DNA of 64,000 bases, from assembly GCA_032871835.1 (NCBI GenBank), contig CM065297.1, forward strand, positions 67,629,253 through 67,693,252. The letters are read 5' to 3'. The stretch's first letter is position 1; every line of letters starts with the position of its first letter. The notes beneath the pieces were generated by a model, which had not been told where the DNA came from, searched no databases, and was given only the letters and a program-made list of their open reading frames with translations. The translations under genes and the position numbers were made by a program. Below are positions 9,531 to 20,974 of this stretch, piece by piece. Source of the stretch: Dipteronia dyeriana. Its lineage: Eukaryota > Streptophyta > Magnoliopsida > Sapindales > Sapindaceae.

Positions 9531-12500
9531 CTGTTTTGTATATGAAATAGCTTATCAAAATAAATTTTCAAACCCAATTGCACTCAAAATTGATAAACAA
9601 TATAGTGTCAAGTGGGTATCTGTAGGAAACAAACACGTGGCAGAAGCGAAAAGATTGATTGACATATTTCAAAAGATTTCCTTTAAAAGGGCTGATCTTA
9701 ACCCTTGATTAATTAACATATAATTAAAAGGTATTGTACCTCTTTTACGTGACGATTGATATTGAGTCGAATTGAAACGCCAAGATCTTCCAATCTAGTC
9801 ACGAACGTGAATCACCTAGGAGCTTGGGCTCTCTTTCTTAGAATTGTGTACCCGAGGATGGAAAACAGAAAAAAAAAATCTTTTGTTAGACACAATAACC
9901 CTCCTAGAGAAAATAAAGAACATTTCGTCACTTGTGAATTCTCAATCTTTTGATCGATATTGTGCACAAAGCCTTTTGATGTAAAAGCTACTTGTGCACT
10001 ATCATAAGTGAAAACGCTCCCATTTTCTTTTCTGTTGGCTGAATTCTCACACAAATTTTCTATGAGTTGGATGATTTTTTTTTCTTTATTAAACTAGGAA
10101 ATAAAGAAATTCTCTCACAACACCATTAGTGTTGGCCGAATTCTCTTGATGGATATATATAGGTGGCCGAAAATCCTTACACAAGGAGGATTTTCGTTTC
10201 ACCAAAACTCCTATCAACTTTTGAATTCAACCCCTATTCCAACTTATCCGTGTATTATCAAATAATAATTTATTGAATATCAATTAAATTGTGACTTTAT
10301 CAAAAAACTTCCTAATTTAACCAATTGTCAATTATAGTTTTGATAGATATCAAACACCTCCTAATTTGACTAGATAAATAAATTCCTTTTATTTATCTAC
10401 TTATCAAATAAAGTCTTTGATACTTATCATACTACCAACAATAGTATGACACTAAGAGACATTCTCCTAGTAAGAAAAAGATATCGACTTTTAATCAATT
10501 AATTAATTAATTAACTTCCATTTAATTAAATAATAAAATAAAACAATATATTAGGCTAATAATTTTAGCCTTACCGCCCAAGCATATACCACGGGAAATA
10601 TATTGTTTTTCCATATTATTAAATTCATTGGACTTTAATAAAATGACCATATGTGAACTATACTCATTTTTACTAAAAAAGAAACAAACCCACATGCCTT
10701 AAATTATTACATTAATACAACCCATAATTAAAATGTACAAATTATATTCTTAATGTATTAATGGAATGCTAATCACACCCCATTAGGTGCCGCCCAAGGA
10801 TTCCCACATCCTTGACCGCCCATTCCAGAAATTTGAGGAGTTACTGCGTGTCTTGATCACACATGACCGTACCTCTCCAAAAGCTTTTGGATTCTGAAAT
10901 CTAAAAACAATTCTAGATGGACCCAAAAGTTAGTCTAGTAGAGTATATCAAGTGATCCATATAAGTTTGTGTGGATTGGGAATCTTAGCGGGCTATCTAA
11001 ACTTAAGCTTCAATAGACATAACCTAATCACAATCAACGAATGATTCACTCATGTTTGATCTATTAATTTTAGCTCATTCCACTAAAGAAATAAAATTGA
11101 ACTCTTAAATAAAGATTGAATATTACTCATTTGTACCCTAGACAACCTTATTGGAGATAGTGTATCCTCATGGAAAAAAACCAATAATCACCAAGAGCTC
11201 ATAGACCGCCTATAACTCTCCTAGTTACCATATTTACTCATGTGACCACATTTTGAACTTGGATATTTTGACTTGTCCAGAACCCATGTTTCAATAGACA
11301 CCATTAAAAACTTAATGTTAAGATTTAATATCCAATACCTCAAAATATCCATATGATGGTATTCTACTCATATTTAATAAATGGAGCAACGATGTCCATA
11401 TCTATAAATGAAGTCCTCTATCGATTCACAAATGAATACCACATGTTAGCCACAAATTCACTCAGGGTGAGGTTTTTCAGTGAACACCCTCAGGATCATG
11501 ACCTCAGTGGATCGCAGTCGGGGTTGGGTACTTTAGGTACCGGTTACACGTGTAGGTTCTGTAGGAAAATGAAGATGAATGAAATGATAGACTAAACAAG
11601 GCTCTTTTTACTATTAAAAAACTCGAAATACAGATTCTAATTCAACGAAATGGGACACTCAATCACTCTTTCTCTATTTTACTTCAAAGAATGGAAAATG
11701 GTGAATATGTTTATGTAAATAAGTGGATCTTACTCTCGATGTCCTCCTATTTTCCCCTCGATATTCTCCTTCTATTTATGCTTGAAGTTTAGGGTTTTCC
11801 CCTGGCGAGCGAGTCGGAGGTCAATGGATGGATCCCCCTTCCCTACTCTACAGGATTTTCTATTCAATACGATGATCCCTGAGATTAGAAAGAGGATATC
11901 CTGGCGGGAAAGGGTGTTTGTTTTCCTTTTAAATTCTTCAATTGTAACGGTGTACACGTGGAGTTTATCCACGGTGTTTGGTGAATAATTTGATGTCATC
12001 TGTTGGCCATGTAACACCTTAGAGGATCGATCTAGTGTCATGGTGGGGTATCTCAGGGTACCAATCTGTTGACGAGGTGCCCCGAGGTACCACCCTGAAG
12101 AGGTGACGCTTGACCGATTGTTAGGTTTATGAGTTATGTTGGAATTATTCTATATCAAAACAATATTTCCTTTGTATTGTTTAGTTGTCTAGGATTCATG
12201 ATGATTCAAGCTTCAAAGAAGAAATGACAACTATTCAAGCAAGTTCAAGTCTTCAAAGGGAAAAGTGCTTCATGATTCTACAAAGGTATATTAAGACCTT
12301 TCTTTTCTCTTTCAAGGCTAAGGCGCACACACACACATAATTCATTCATATGTGTCCCTGCTTAGTTGTGCATCATTAAATGCGCACACATACACAATTC
12401 ATACATTTGTGTCCCTGTATCGTAGTGCATCATTTGGTATAACACATTCATACACTTAAAGTTGAATGCTCATGCATTGGTATGAAAGTAACATGTTTTG

Positions 12501-13033
12501 GAAAATGCATGATTGGAGACTATCTCTATGTAGTTTGCATTCTAGTGTGAATTGTGTTTGTTTGTATATATGTTTGTATAACATAGATATTGAAATTTAT
12601 TTTAGTCCTAAATCATTCTTGATTGAGTTCCGGTCATTTCGGTTACTCATACTATTGATTTCAAGTTCCGAGTCAAAAGTTATGATACTTTCCAGTCATG
12701 TTGCGTACATTGTCTTCGTCTTCATATATCGAGTCGAATTCTTATTTTTTGGGTTGAATATCTTATATTTCCATGTCCGTGAGAGATTTACAGTTCATAA
12801 TCCGTAAGCAGATTCAAATTCCGAGTTTGGAGGCCAAAGAACGGTCGAAGAACGTGAGAGGAGTGCAAGGGAGGTGCACCATGGCCAAAGGCCATCAAAT
12901 GGTGCATGCCCGATATGGCGTGTGGCCATCTCGGCCACAACTCCTTGCTGCCCCGAGATGCCCATGCACCATCTCAGGGAAGCATTCTCAAAGGGGTTAT
13001 TTTGGTCCTTTCATGCTCTTTTGTTCCCTCTCC

Positions 13034-13043
13034 TTTATATATC
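13034..13043 (+). promoter_or_regulatory. Candidate LTR TATA box
   Basis: TTTATATATC lies between a GC-rich stretch (12840-12985) and a pyrimidine-rich CTCTTCTCTCTCTC segment, a layout typical of plant LTR core promoters. Prediction by motif and context only. Confidence 0.4.
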
Positions 13044-14082
13044 TCTTCTCTCTCTCATTTGAATCCAAGGAAGAAGAAAATGTAGTGCAGCAAATTTCTA
13101 GGTTTTTTCTCTCAAATTTGAATCACCATATCTCTCTAATTTCTTGTCTGATTTGAGTGATTAAAATTGGAGAAGTTTTGTATTGAAGTCCTCTATCATC
13201 CCCAAGCAACCTAGAAGTCATTTTTTCAAGTTTTTTTGGTGGATCGCACCATTTTCGTGACTGTACTCGAAATTGTCAAGGTATTTGTTTATCTTTTGAT
13301 TTCCTTGATTCTAATGTTCAAATACCTTGGGTGTTCTTCCTACTTGTGTGTATTTGACTTGAACATATGTTGATGAGTGATAGATCTTCAATTAAATCCT
13401 AGTTGTGCTAAATTAGAAACTTGATTGTGCTTTAGGTTTCAATTAAACCTATGTTTTCATATGATTGTGAGTTGTATTGTGCTAGTATCTTATCTAGGAC
13501 TATTTGTGCTTTGATTGACTATATTTTCATGATTAATAGTGTTATCATGTGCTAGAACTCATTTGTTGAATAGATCTAGGATTAGCACATTTGATTCTAT
13601 ATTTAGAGTCTATTAGAGTTTAATTGACTATTTTGTGAATATATGCTCTAAATGATTGCTAAAGATTTGATTGATCATATCTTGTGTTTCTATCATTTTT
13701 TTGTTAGTACTAAAGTCTTAAATATGTACTTCATGAACATGTTTATTTCAAGCTTTAGCAAAATGAATAAAATCTAGGTTTAAAGTGTGTGTTTTGAAAT
13801 TTAGCATGCTCTAGATTTTTATTCATGCATAAGATCTAGACAATCTTGTTTTATGAACTTTATTGTCTATGTCTAGATCTTCATGAAGTGTACATAATCC
13901 ATACATTTCATATGCTCATGCATCATATTGTATGGTGTCACTTTTGGATTATAAACTAGAAAATATACTTTGTGTGCTCATTGATTAATTCTAGTTTCCA
14001 TAGAATTTGTTGATCATCTCATTCTATGTTGTGTGCTTGTTTACGTTTTGCATTCATGATCGCCTAGATGCCTTGTTAAAAG

Positions 14083-14392
14083 GAAGTCTTGACAATAGGT
14101 GTGAGACCTATGTTATTGAGCAAGAAAGTCTTGGCATAAGGTGTGAGACATTGGATTGTCAAGCAAGGAAGTCTTGGCTAGAGTCAGGAGGACTCGGATA
14201 GTCGAGCAAGAAGTCTTGCCTAGGGTCGTGAGAATCCGGAAGGGTGAGCGAGGAAGTCTTGACTAGAGTCGGGAGGACTCGGATAGTTGAGTAAGAAGTC
14301 TTACCTAGGGTCATGAGAATCCGGAAAGGTGAGCGAGGAAGTCTTGACAAGAGGTGTGAGGCCTTGGATTGTTGAGCATGAGGGCGACATCT
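14083..14392 (+). repeat. Tandem hairpin array in solo LTR (7 units of ~42-44 bp)
   Basis: Seven units begin GAAGTCTT or GAAAGTCTT. Outer arms include CTTGGCTA/TAGTCGAG, CTTGACTA/TAGTTGAG, CTTACCT/AGGTGAG and CTTGACAA/TTGTTGAG; inner arms include TAGGT/ACCTA, GAGTC/GACTC (twice) and GAGGT/GCCTT. Pairing is kept by compensatory or G-U changes in most units. The second and fourth units pair less well. This is the same array as at 1213-1423, with two more units. Confidence 0.85.
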
Positions 14393-15998
14393 TCATGAGT
14401 AGGATAGGAGGGTAGTTTCTAGGTGAAGGGGTCACTTGAGAGATTGTACTTTTCTTATCTACTAGTGGATTTTGTTTGTCGGTGGTTGCTAACTCGTGGA
14501 TGTTTCCTCTTTGGAGGTTTACCACGTTATATCTTGTGTCAACTTTTCTCTATCCCCATCTCTCTTATATTGGTAATTGTTATTTGAATAATGTGGATAG
14601 AACTTTATATGTAAGTTGAGTTCCTTATACAATATTGTTTGTGTATGTTAGATAACTTTGTATCTTGTGATATTTCATTCAAGTTGTAAAGTATCACATT
14701 GTAATACTCTAAGTACAAATTATGGAATTTTATCTACATTGAATACATTTGTTCATAAGATACATTGATTCTTGTTGTATGTTTTGTAGAATAAGAGTGG
14801 AGATTTGAGCATACATGAATATATTGTTTTCTTATAAAAATCATGTTGAACGTTAATTTGTATGCTTATCAAGGCTTTGTCACTAGTCTCGAAAGATTTG
14901 TCAAAAGTGAGAGACAACTTATTCACCCCCCCCTCTAGGTTGTTTAGTATAACCTTGTGCACATTATTACACCGATGGAGATTGAGAAGATGAGGTATCC
15001 CAGGGTACTGCCTTACTAGCGGGATACCTTAGAGTACCATTCTAGTGATGTGGCGCTTGATTGGTCACTCTGACGAGGTACTTTGTGGTACTATTCTGGT
15101 GGTGAGGTGCTTGGGCGATCTTGTTGGAGCCTTTCAATCTTCTATGAGCTTTGCATGCATCTTTCTATCTGCCAGAAAGGTAAAGTATGTACCTCGATAG
15201 GAGTGCAGATCATCACCGTGGTGCCTAGGCACCAGTTAGGGGTCCATGAGGGTGTTGGTATCTCGTCCCGCTCTTACAACGATGTCGAGATCCTCGGGTC
15301 ATGCTAGAACAAGTGCTGTGAGGTAGACAACTGCACCCGGGGTCTTCTAGTGCTATGAGGGGCTCTCTACCAAGTGTTGTTCTGGTTGAAAATTTTCCTT
15401 TGAGCCATTGCCAAATTTGGCTATTAACATTGCTAAACCATCGAGAATAGACTATGTTATATAATCGTACTCATAGATAGCTCAAATGATATTACTTATA
15501 ACCATAAGTCCATCGTTTATCTTAGGATTGATATAGACTCTCTGATTTTCCTTAAGTGAAAACTTTTATCCACAGAAGGTTCTGGATAAAGTATTTCACT
15601 GTGATCCTATTCAATGCACCTAGTGCACTAGATTCTTTTGCCCAAAGACACTACACTTTGATGATTTTAGACTCATCATAACACATTTGATCCAACTTAA
15701 ATGCTAGCAAAAGAGTCTACAACTTTAACATGGTAAAGACGCCCAACCTTTATCTTAAATTGTGAATATTGTTCAAGACTTATTAATGAATTGTGTCTAC
15801 CTCATACATATCTAGATGTACTAACAATTCTTCATTTCTCATAGTTTTTTGACTTTATGATTATTTACTTTTGACAGTTATAATAATTAAAATATAAATG
15901 CTATAAGATTTGTTAAACTAGAAATCACTTTATTAATATGAAAATATTGTCAAATACTTTATTACACTATTGCTATTGAGCATAATCCTTACATTATC

Positions 15999-17451
15999 GT
16001 CCATAGAGGTCGAGTTATAGCTATCTGATCAAATTGTGCTCTAGACTAAATGCAAGAAAGGTAAATTGCAATGGTTACTGTGTTGAAGTTAACTAAGATG
16101 CACACTAAGTCTTAACTAATTAAAATGTAACAAGTTAGTAGATGAAAAATATATGATAAATGAACTAAGGGAATGATGGATTAAGCATGCAAATAATGGG
16201 TACTTATGAATTCTCATGAATGTTCATTAAACTAATATAACCAATCTATAGGGTATAGAATTGGTTGTATGTCCCTTACGGATTTTCAGTCTACAGGGTA
16301 TAGAATTGGCCACCCACAAGTGATTGTTCATTAAAGTGCATCTACCAAATAAAGGACTAATCTCTTTATAAATTCACCAACCTATAGGGTATAGAATTGG
16401 TATTTAATCTCTCACAAAGAACCAATCTAAAGGTATTGAATTGGTTACTCATTTGAGATTAGATAGAGATTGAGATTAATTGTCTGGATTTCACTTGAGG
16501 AGGGTACTCTTGTTCAATCCTTCCATTCAAATGATCTTAAAAGAATTGAATAGAGGGTATGCCAATTCTCTACGCAAGTAATTTCTCAAACAATTTGTAA
16601 AGAAATGAGGGTACAATCAAATACAAATCATCTTTGAAAACAATAAAAACAATGAATGAAAGTTATTTGATAGATTAATTATAAAAGATAGAATTCATTG
16701 CAGTACCCACAATCCATAATAGAATCACATCAATCCCCTAGTTATGTGATTAGCTACTCATGTCTATTCAGCAAAGAGAAGAGAGTATAAGAAAACCCAT
16801 AGAAGAATCCTCATTCATTAAGCTCCAAATTGATCTATTTGCTTCCTTTGATGAATAAATGATGAAGGTGATGTGAGAATTGAATGTGTTTTTAGAGAGA
16901 AAATAAATTCCTATATCTAGAGAGAGAAATTTGTTATTGATGGGTATATGGGCATATGTGTCATAACATAATCAATCCAACATGTAGGTGTCTTTGAAAT
17001 GGCATGATTTCTCTGATGTGGCTTCCTGACGAGTGAAATGCACGGATATAGCATGGGTAAGGACCCGCGTAGAGACCCCGTGCACTGACCCAGTTACGCA
17101 GATTCCTTCTCTTGGGTTTGATAAAATGCACGGGTTATGCGCGGTTGTAGACCTAATGGGTTTGCTCTGCTCCCGGGTCTGCTCCTTGGTTTCTTTAAAT
17201 GAGCGAGTTGTGCATCATTGGTGTGCGACTTATGCGCTGGTAAGAACCCATGCATAACCAGCGCACTGGCACTTTCGTACTTTATTATTTATGACCCGTT
17301 TTCATGTACAACTCCGTTTTTCCCATCCCTTCTTCCACAATGTACCTAATCGCCTGTAAATGTAACAAACGAGCCAAAAGCCATATAAAAATAGATGAAA
17401 ACAAGACAAAGGAAATGGAAATGATGGCAAAAGTATATAACAATTTTGCCA
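15999..17451. mobile_element. Main body of element X
   Basis: No coding sequence is seen. It contains palindromic repeats at 16241-16440 (listed separately) and a GC-richer part at 17030-17270 with inverted repeats TGCACGG/CCGTGCA (17039-17045, 17078-17084) and TGCGCTGGT/ACCAGCGCA (17233-17241, 17257-17265). The last pair shares its arms with hairpins in the LTR of E1. The leading GTCCATAGAGG follows GGGTATC from 9614-9620 once the nested LTR is removed. Confidence 0.5.
16241..16442. repeat. Four dispersed palindromes, CCAAYCTATAGGG type
   Basis: About 25-bp imperfect palindromes built as ACCAATCTATA-GGG-TATAGAATTGGT recur at about 16238-16265, 16287-16311, 16378-16402 and 16425-16450, with changes on either arm. 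Spacing is irregular, so this is not a simple tandem satellite. Confidence 0.7.
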
Positions 17452-17460
17452 TGACAAGTG

Positions 17461-17722
17461 TTATACCAATTTAGCACAACGATGTAGGGACACAAATGTA
17501 TGCATTGTGTGTGTGTGTGTTCTAACGCCTTGCAAGAGGAAGAAGAATCTCGATACCTTAGAATCAAAGCAAGCACATTTCCTCTTGAAGATGAACTTTG
17601 CATGAGAAGTTGCTTTCCTCTTTTGAAGCTCATATAAACCATGAACCACCTAAGCAACAAAACATTACAAAGTAAGAGAGTTTTGTTATGGAATCAAGCC
17701 AACACAAATCTGAAACCTAATA
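17461..17722 (-). mobile_element. E5 5' LTR, 5' portion
   Basis: Matches 34740-34980 of the complete solo LTR, including GTGTTATACCAA, the GT run, CGCCTTGCAAGAGGA and the AGTTTTGTTATGGAATCAAGCC block. On the minus strand the LTR starts TATTAGG (usual TGTTAGG). It directly continues 7531-9530 once X is removed. Confidence 0.85.
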
Positions 17723-18357
17723 GGACCTCTCTCCCCGAGATGGCTACATGCATTCTCGGGGGATGGGTGGCAAATGGCCAAAGGCCATTTACTTCCTCTG
17801 TCATGCTTCTTCACGTCTTTTGACCATTCTTTGACCTCTGAACTCTGAATTAGATTCAATTTTTAGATTACGAACCGAGTCTCTCTCATGCACATGGATG
17901 ACTATTAAATGTTGAACCAATGATAAGAATTTTTCTCGATACATGAAGACAGACAGTGCATTGTAAGTGATCGAAAAGTTTCGTAACTTCCTACTCAGAA
18001 CTTAAACACTAATGAATGAGCAACTGAAACGATCCGAACACAATAAAGAATAATATAATATCAAATTAAAGTCCAAAATCCATAAAACATAAACAAACAA
18101 ATACATAAACACACAAGAATGCCGTTTCCTAGATAAAGTCCTAGAACATGAAATTTAAAGAATTTGTCAATTTAAGTCTAATGTATGAGCATTCAATATC
18201 AAGTGTGTGAATGTGTTATACCAATTTAGCACAACGATGAAAAGACACAAATATATATAATGTGTGTGTGTGAGCATAAGCCTTATAAGAAGAGTAAGGT
18301 CTCAATATACCTTTGTTAAACAATGGAGCTCGTTCCACAGGACTTAAGAACCTAACA
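17723..18357 (-). mobile_element. Sirevirus-type LTR fragment (start half)
   Basis: Contains the LTR block with CGAGATGG, TCTGAACTCTGAATT, CTAGATAAAGTCCTAGAACAT and GTGTGAATGTGTTATACC, ending at CCTAACA, the reverse complement of the LTR start. About 100 bp near the LTR start is missing and the 3' half is absent. It may be the older LTR into which E5 inserted at GGACC. It abuts the E6 3' LTR at 18358. Confidence 0.6.
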
Positions 18358-20518
18358 AGCTCCGAAGAGGAAACATCCACGGGTTGATACCATAACCATC
18401 GACCAACTATCTTTCACTAGATAATAAAGGTACATCCTTAAAAGATGCCAATCGACACATAATATACACACTCTCTAGGTCATAACTTCTACCTAACCAT
18501 CGGGGGGCATTCTAATGAAAGGGACATAGCCAATTTTTATCTAAGACACATCTCATGTCTCTAGAAAGCTTCCTTTGCTTGACTATCGAAACCTTTCTCC
18601 TGGCCAAGACTTCTTGCTTAACTATCCTAATCTTTGTCCTAGTTAAGACTTCCTTGCTTAACTGCTTAACTATCTGGACCTTTGTTCTAGCCAAGACTTC
18701 GTGCCTTTTACAAGAACTTCTTAGTGTGATCAAATGTATGCCAATGTATACGTATGCAATATAGGTTTATGTGGTCAATATATCCTATGAAAACTAGATA
18801 TGAACAATGAGCACACAATTTATGTTTATATAGTTTCCAATCCTCATAAAAATGTCATCATACAAATGATGCAAGTATTGCCTAGTTCTTTAAATATGCA
18901 TAAAATCTAGAAGATGCAAAACACCAAATACATGCCAATATCTGGATTGTATTTATGTTACTAAAGCTTGAAAACATAACATATACATGAAGCATTGATT
19001 CAAGTCTTTAGAACTAAAACCAAAAACGATAGAATCATGAGATATGAACTATAAGATTCTTTAGCAATTATTTAGAACACATATTCATAAAATAATCAAT
19101 TAAAACACGAATAGGCTCTAAATAATCAATTAATAGTGCTAATCCAAAATATGTTCAATTAAGAAGACCTAGCATATGTAACGGCTATCAATCATCAAAA
19201 TACAATCAATTGAAGTACGAATAGCCCTAGATTAAAACTAATCACAATAAAACTCACAATCATGTGAAAACATAGATTTATAAAAAAGTAACTCAACATG
19301 CTAGTCTCTAATTAAGCTCAATTAGCTTAAAATTGAAGCTATATCTCTTAATAGGTTTGCGCAGGTAACATATACATAAGGAATAAGAAAACCCAAGGTG
19401 ATTGAAGACTTTGAAGATCGAAACACAAAGAATAAGTCTATAACTTGTAAAAATGTGGAGTCAAGAATCTAGGTGTAGAACAACTACAAAACTTGAACAA
19501 AACACCTCAAACTTACTTGAAGATGATAAAGGACTCCAATACTAACATTCTCCAACTGAATCACTCAAATCGGATACAAAATTAATGAGTCATGGTGTTT
19601 GGAAGTTGGAAGAATTTATGCACTATTTTCTTCTTTTCAATGAATGAGGGAGAGAAAAGATATTTAAAAGAATGGGATGGAAAATGCAATGGAGAAATAG
19701 AAATCTTGGGTGGCAAAGTGCTACACTACGAATCACCACTCCATGGTGATGCATGAGCCTCATGGAGGCAGAAGGTGCACCTTCCCCGTGAGGCTCACAT
19801 GTCTCCATGAAAAAGAAGTGCAATTTGCACTTTGCCACTCTTTCCTCATTTGACCATTTTGCTCTCCTCTCATATTCTTTAACTATTATCTGTCCTCTGA
19901 ACTCTGAATTCGAATCCATTTTTGGATTACAAACCATAACTCACTCACTTGGATGTCAACAAAATTTTATAAAAGATGGAAATTGACTTGATACACAAAG
20001 ACAAATACCATGAACTTTAAGCCCATGAAAAGTTTTGTAACTTCCAATGCGGAACAAGAAAATTAATGAATAAGTAACCAAAACTCAAGAAGGAACAATA
20101 TGAGAACATATTCAAGTCTGATATCGTAAATGCATAACCAAACAAACACAAGAACACACAAGTATGTCATTTCCTAGATATAGTCCTAAAACATACAATT
20201 TTGTAAAGTTTGTCATTTAAAGTCTAATGCATGTGTATACCTTGATATGTGTGTGTACTATGTTATACCAAATGAGCACAATGATTCAGAGACATATGTG
20301 GATACAATGTGTGTGTGCTTAAACGGCATGTAAAAGGAATGAGGTCTCAATTACCTTTGATGTGCAATGAGGCTTGTTCATCTTTGAAGGCTTCTCCTCG
20401 CTTGACATGTTGTCATTCTTCCTTGAAGCACGAATCACCATGACTTAAACAACTTCTCAGTACAATGGAAGTAGTGTTTTATTATGAAATCATGCCAACA
20501 CAACTCATAAACCTAACA
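18358..20518 (-). mobile_element. E6 3' LTR
   Basis: Ends on the plus strand at CCTAACA, followed by the polypurine tract at 20519-20530. It includes degenerate hairpin units at about 18565-18705 (one perfect outer pair, CTTAACTA/TAGTTAAG) and the GAGGAAACATCCACGGGTTG motif at 18371. The terminal part beyond that motif is lost where it meets 18357. Confidence 0.82.
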
Positions 20519-20530
20519 ATCTCCCCTTTC
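20519..20530 (-). other. E6 polypurine tract
   Basis: The minus strand reads GCCGAAAGGGGAGAT immediately before the LTR start TGTTAGG, the expected plus-strand primer site. Further purine tracts (AGGGGGAG near 20791-20798 and the G run at 20975-21003) lie upstream, as in Sireviruses. Confidence 0.8.
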
Positions 20531-20974
20531 GGCAAATTCTATGTCATAACACCTATACAAATTCTAGACAATACACAATGAAGATTGGTCATAAAAACTC
20601 ACCCTCACATTACAATGAGTTGATTCTCCTAGACTAACCTTCAACAAGACTTGAACTTTTTAACTTGAGCTTCTCTTGATATCACCTAAAATACACTTGA
20701 GGCACAATATATATACAAGAAAAAATATATGGCAATACATACTTGGCAAGAATAAACCATAAAAGTTCAAGTGAGTATTCATGTAAACTCCCCCTAAATA
20801 CATGCATATCTCCACCAAAAATATCTTATCTAAGAAAGTTATTACATGCCATAAAGAGTTCAAGTTCAAGCTAGATACCAATTTAAAAATTAAAAAGAAC
20901 ATTAACAAATACAAAGATTTGAAATATAGGATGAGAGCTAAGTCTAGTATCATATTTTCCCCCACCCCAACCCA

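Larger units (their letters stand above)
12119..14971 (+). mobile_element. Sirevirus-type solo LTR with intact target duplication
   Basis: Starts TGTTAGG and ends ATTATTACA, with CCGAT directly on both sides (12114-12118 and 14972-14976). It contains a likely promoter region (TTTATATATC near 13035), the hairpin array, the GTGGATGTTTCCTC...GAGGTTTACCAC motif near 14490-14525 and the CCCCCCCTCTAGG tract near 14930. At 2853 bp it is the longest copy of this LTR type in the window, partly because it has seven hairpin units. No gag-pol is attached. Confidence 0.92.
11444..15429. mobile_element. Y: GC-richer solo-LTR-like insertion
   Basis: The Angela-type LTR breaks off after CCAC(A) at 11443 and resumes with AAAC at 15435. 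The insert begins TGTTAGCC and ends GGCTATTAACA, the short TG...CA inverted ends of an LTR. Without the nested solo LTR it is about 1.13 kb and carries repeated words around GAGGTACC/GGGTACC at 11525-11545, 12040-12110 and 14990-15100. CTATTTATG at 11774 is TATA-like. Five bases remain at each junction where a target duplication should be (CCACA and TTGCT for original CCACC); they match poorly, so this is tentative. A Ty3-type LTR is possible. No ORF is recognisable. Confidence 0.45.
9621..15993 (-). mobile_element. Angela-type solo LTR, interrupted by Y
   Basis: Plus-strand start TGTAGGAAA and the region through the GAATTGAA block, the AATTAATTAATTAATT-rich part and ATTCTACTCAT match the minus-oriented LTRs of Angela-2 (48756-51088, 56128-58473). 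The match resumes after Y at about 15435 and ends at CCTTACA, 15993. Flanks are GTATC (9616-9620) and TTATC (15994-15998), a 5-bp duplication with one mismatch; removing one copy gives GGGTATCGTCC as the empty site in X. No internal region follows, so it is a solo LTR left by recombination. Length without Y is about 2.4 kb. Confidence 0.82.
9531..17451. mobile_element. X: insertion with 9-bp direct repeat (Mutator-type target duplication?)
   Basis: TGACAAGTG occurs directly outside both ends (9522-9530 and 17452-17460). The flanking E5 LTR sequence matches other LTR copies when X plus one repeat is removed (compare 18215-18240), so the boundaries are well supported. Without the nested LTR, X is about 1.55 kb: 9531-9620 plus 15999-17451. 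It has no coding capacity and no clean terminal inverted repeats. A 9-bp duplication is typical of Mutator-like transposons (family knowledge), so a non-autonomous member is inferred. Strand is unknown. Confidence 0.55.
2369..17722 (-). mobile_element. E5: Sirevirus-like Ty1/copia retrotransposon, decayed, with nested insertions
   Basis: On the minus strand the order is 5' LTR (17722 to 7531, interrupted by X), gag zinc knuckle, protease, integrase, RT, RNase H, a long 3' non-coding region with purine tracts, and a 91-bp 3' LTR remnant ending at 2369. GGACC lies directly outside both ends (2364-2368 and 17723-17727), consistent with a 5-bp target-site duplication. The gag N-terminus and primer-binding site are deleted: LTR sequence joins gag sequence at about 7531. 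Pol is full of stops and frameshifts. The left boundary relies on the GGACC match and a TG terminus and is less certain than the right. Confidence 0.7.

Noticed and set aside
12305..12400. Telomere-like or satellite sequence from CACACACA text
   Set aside because: A short CA/AC run inside the solo LTR, also present at matching places in other LTR copies.
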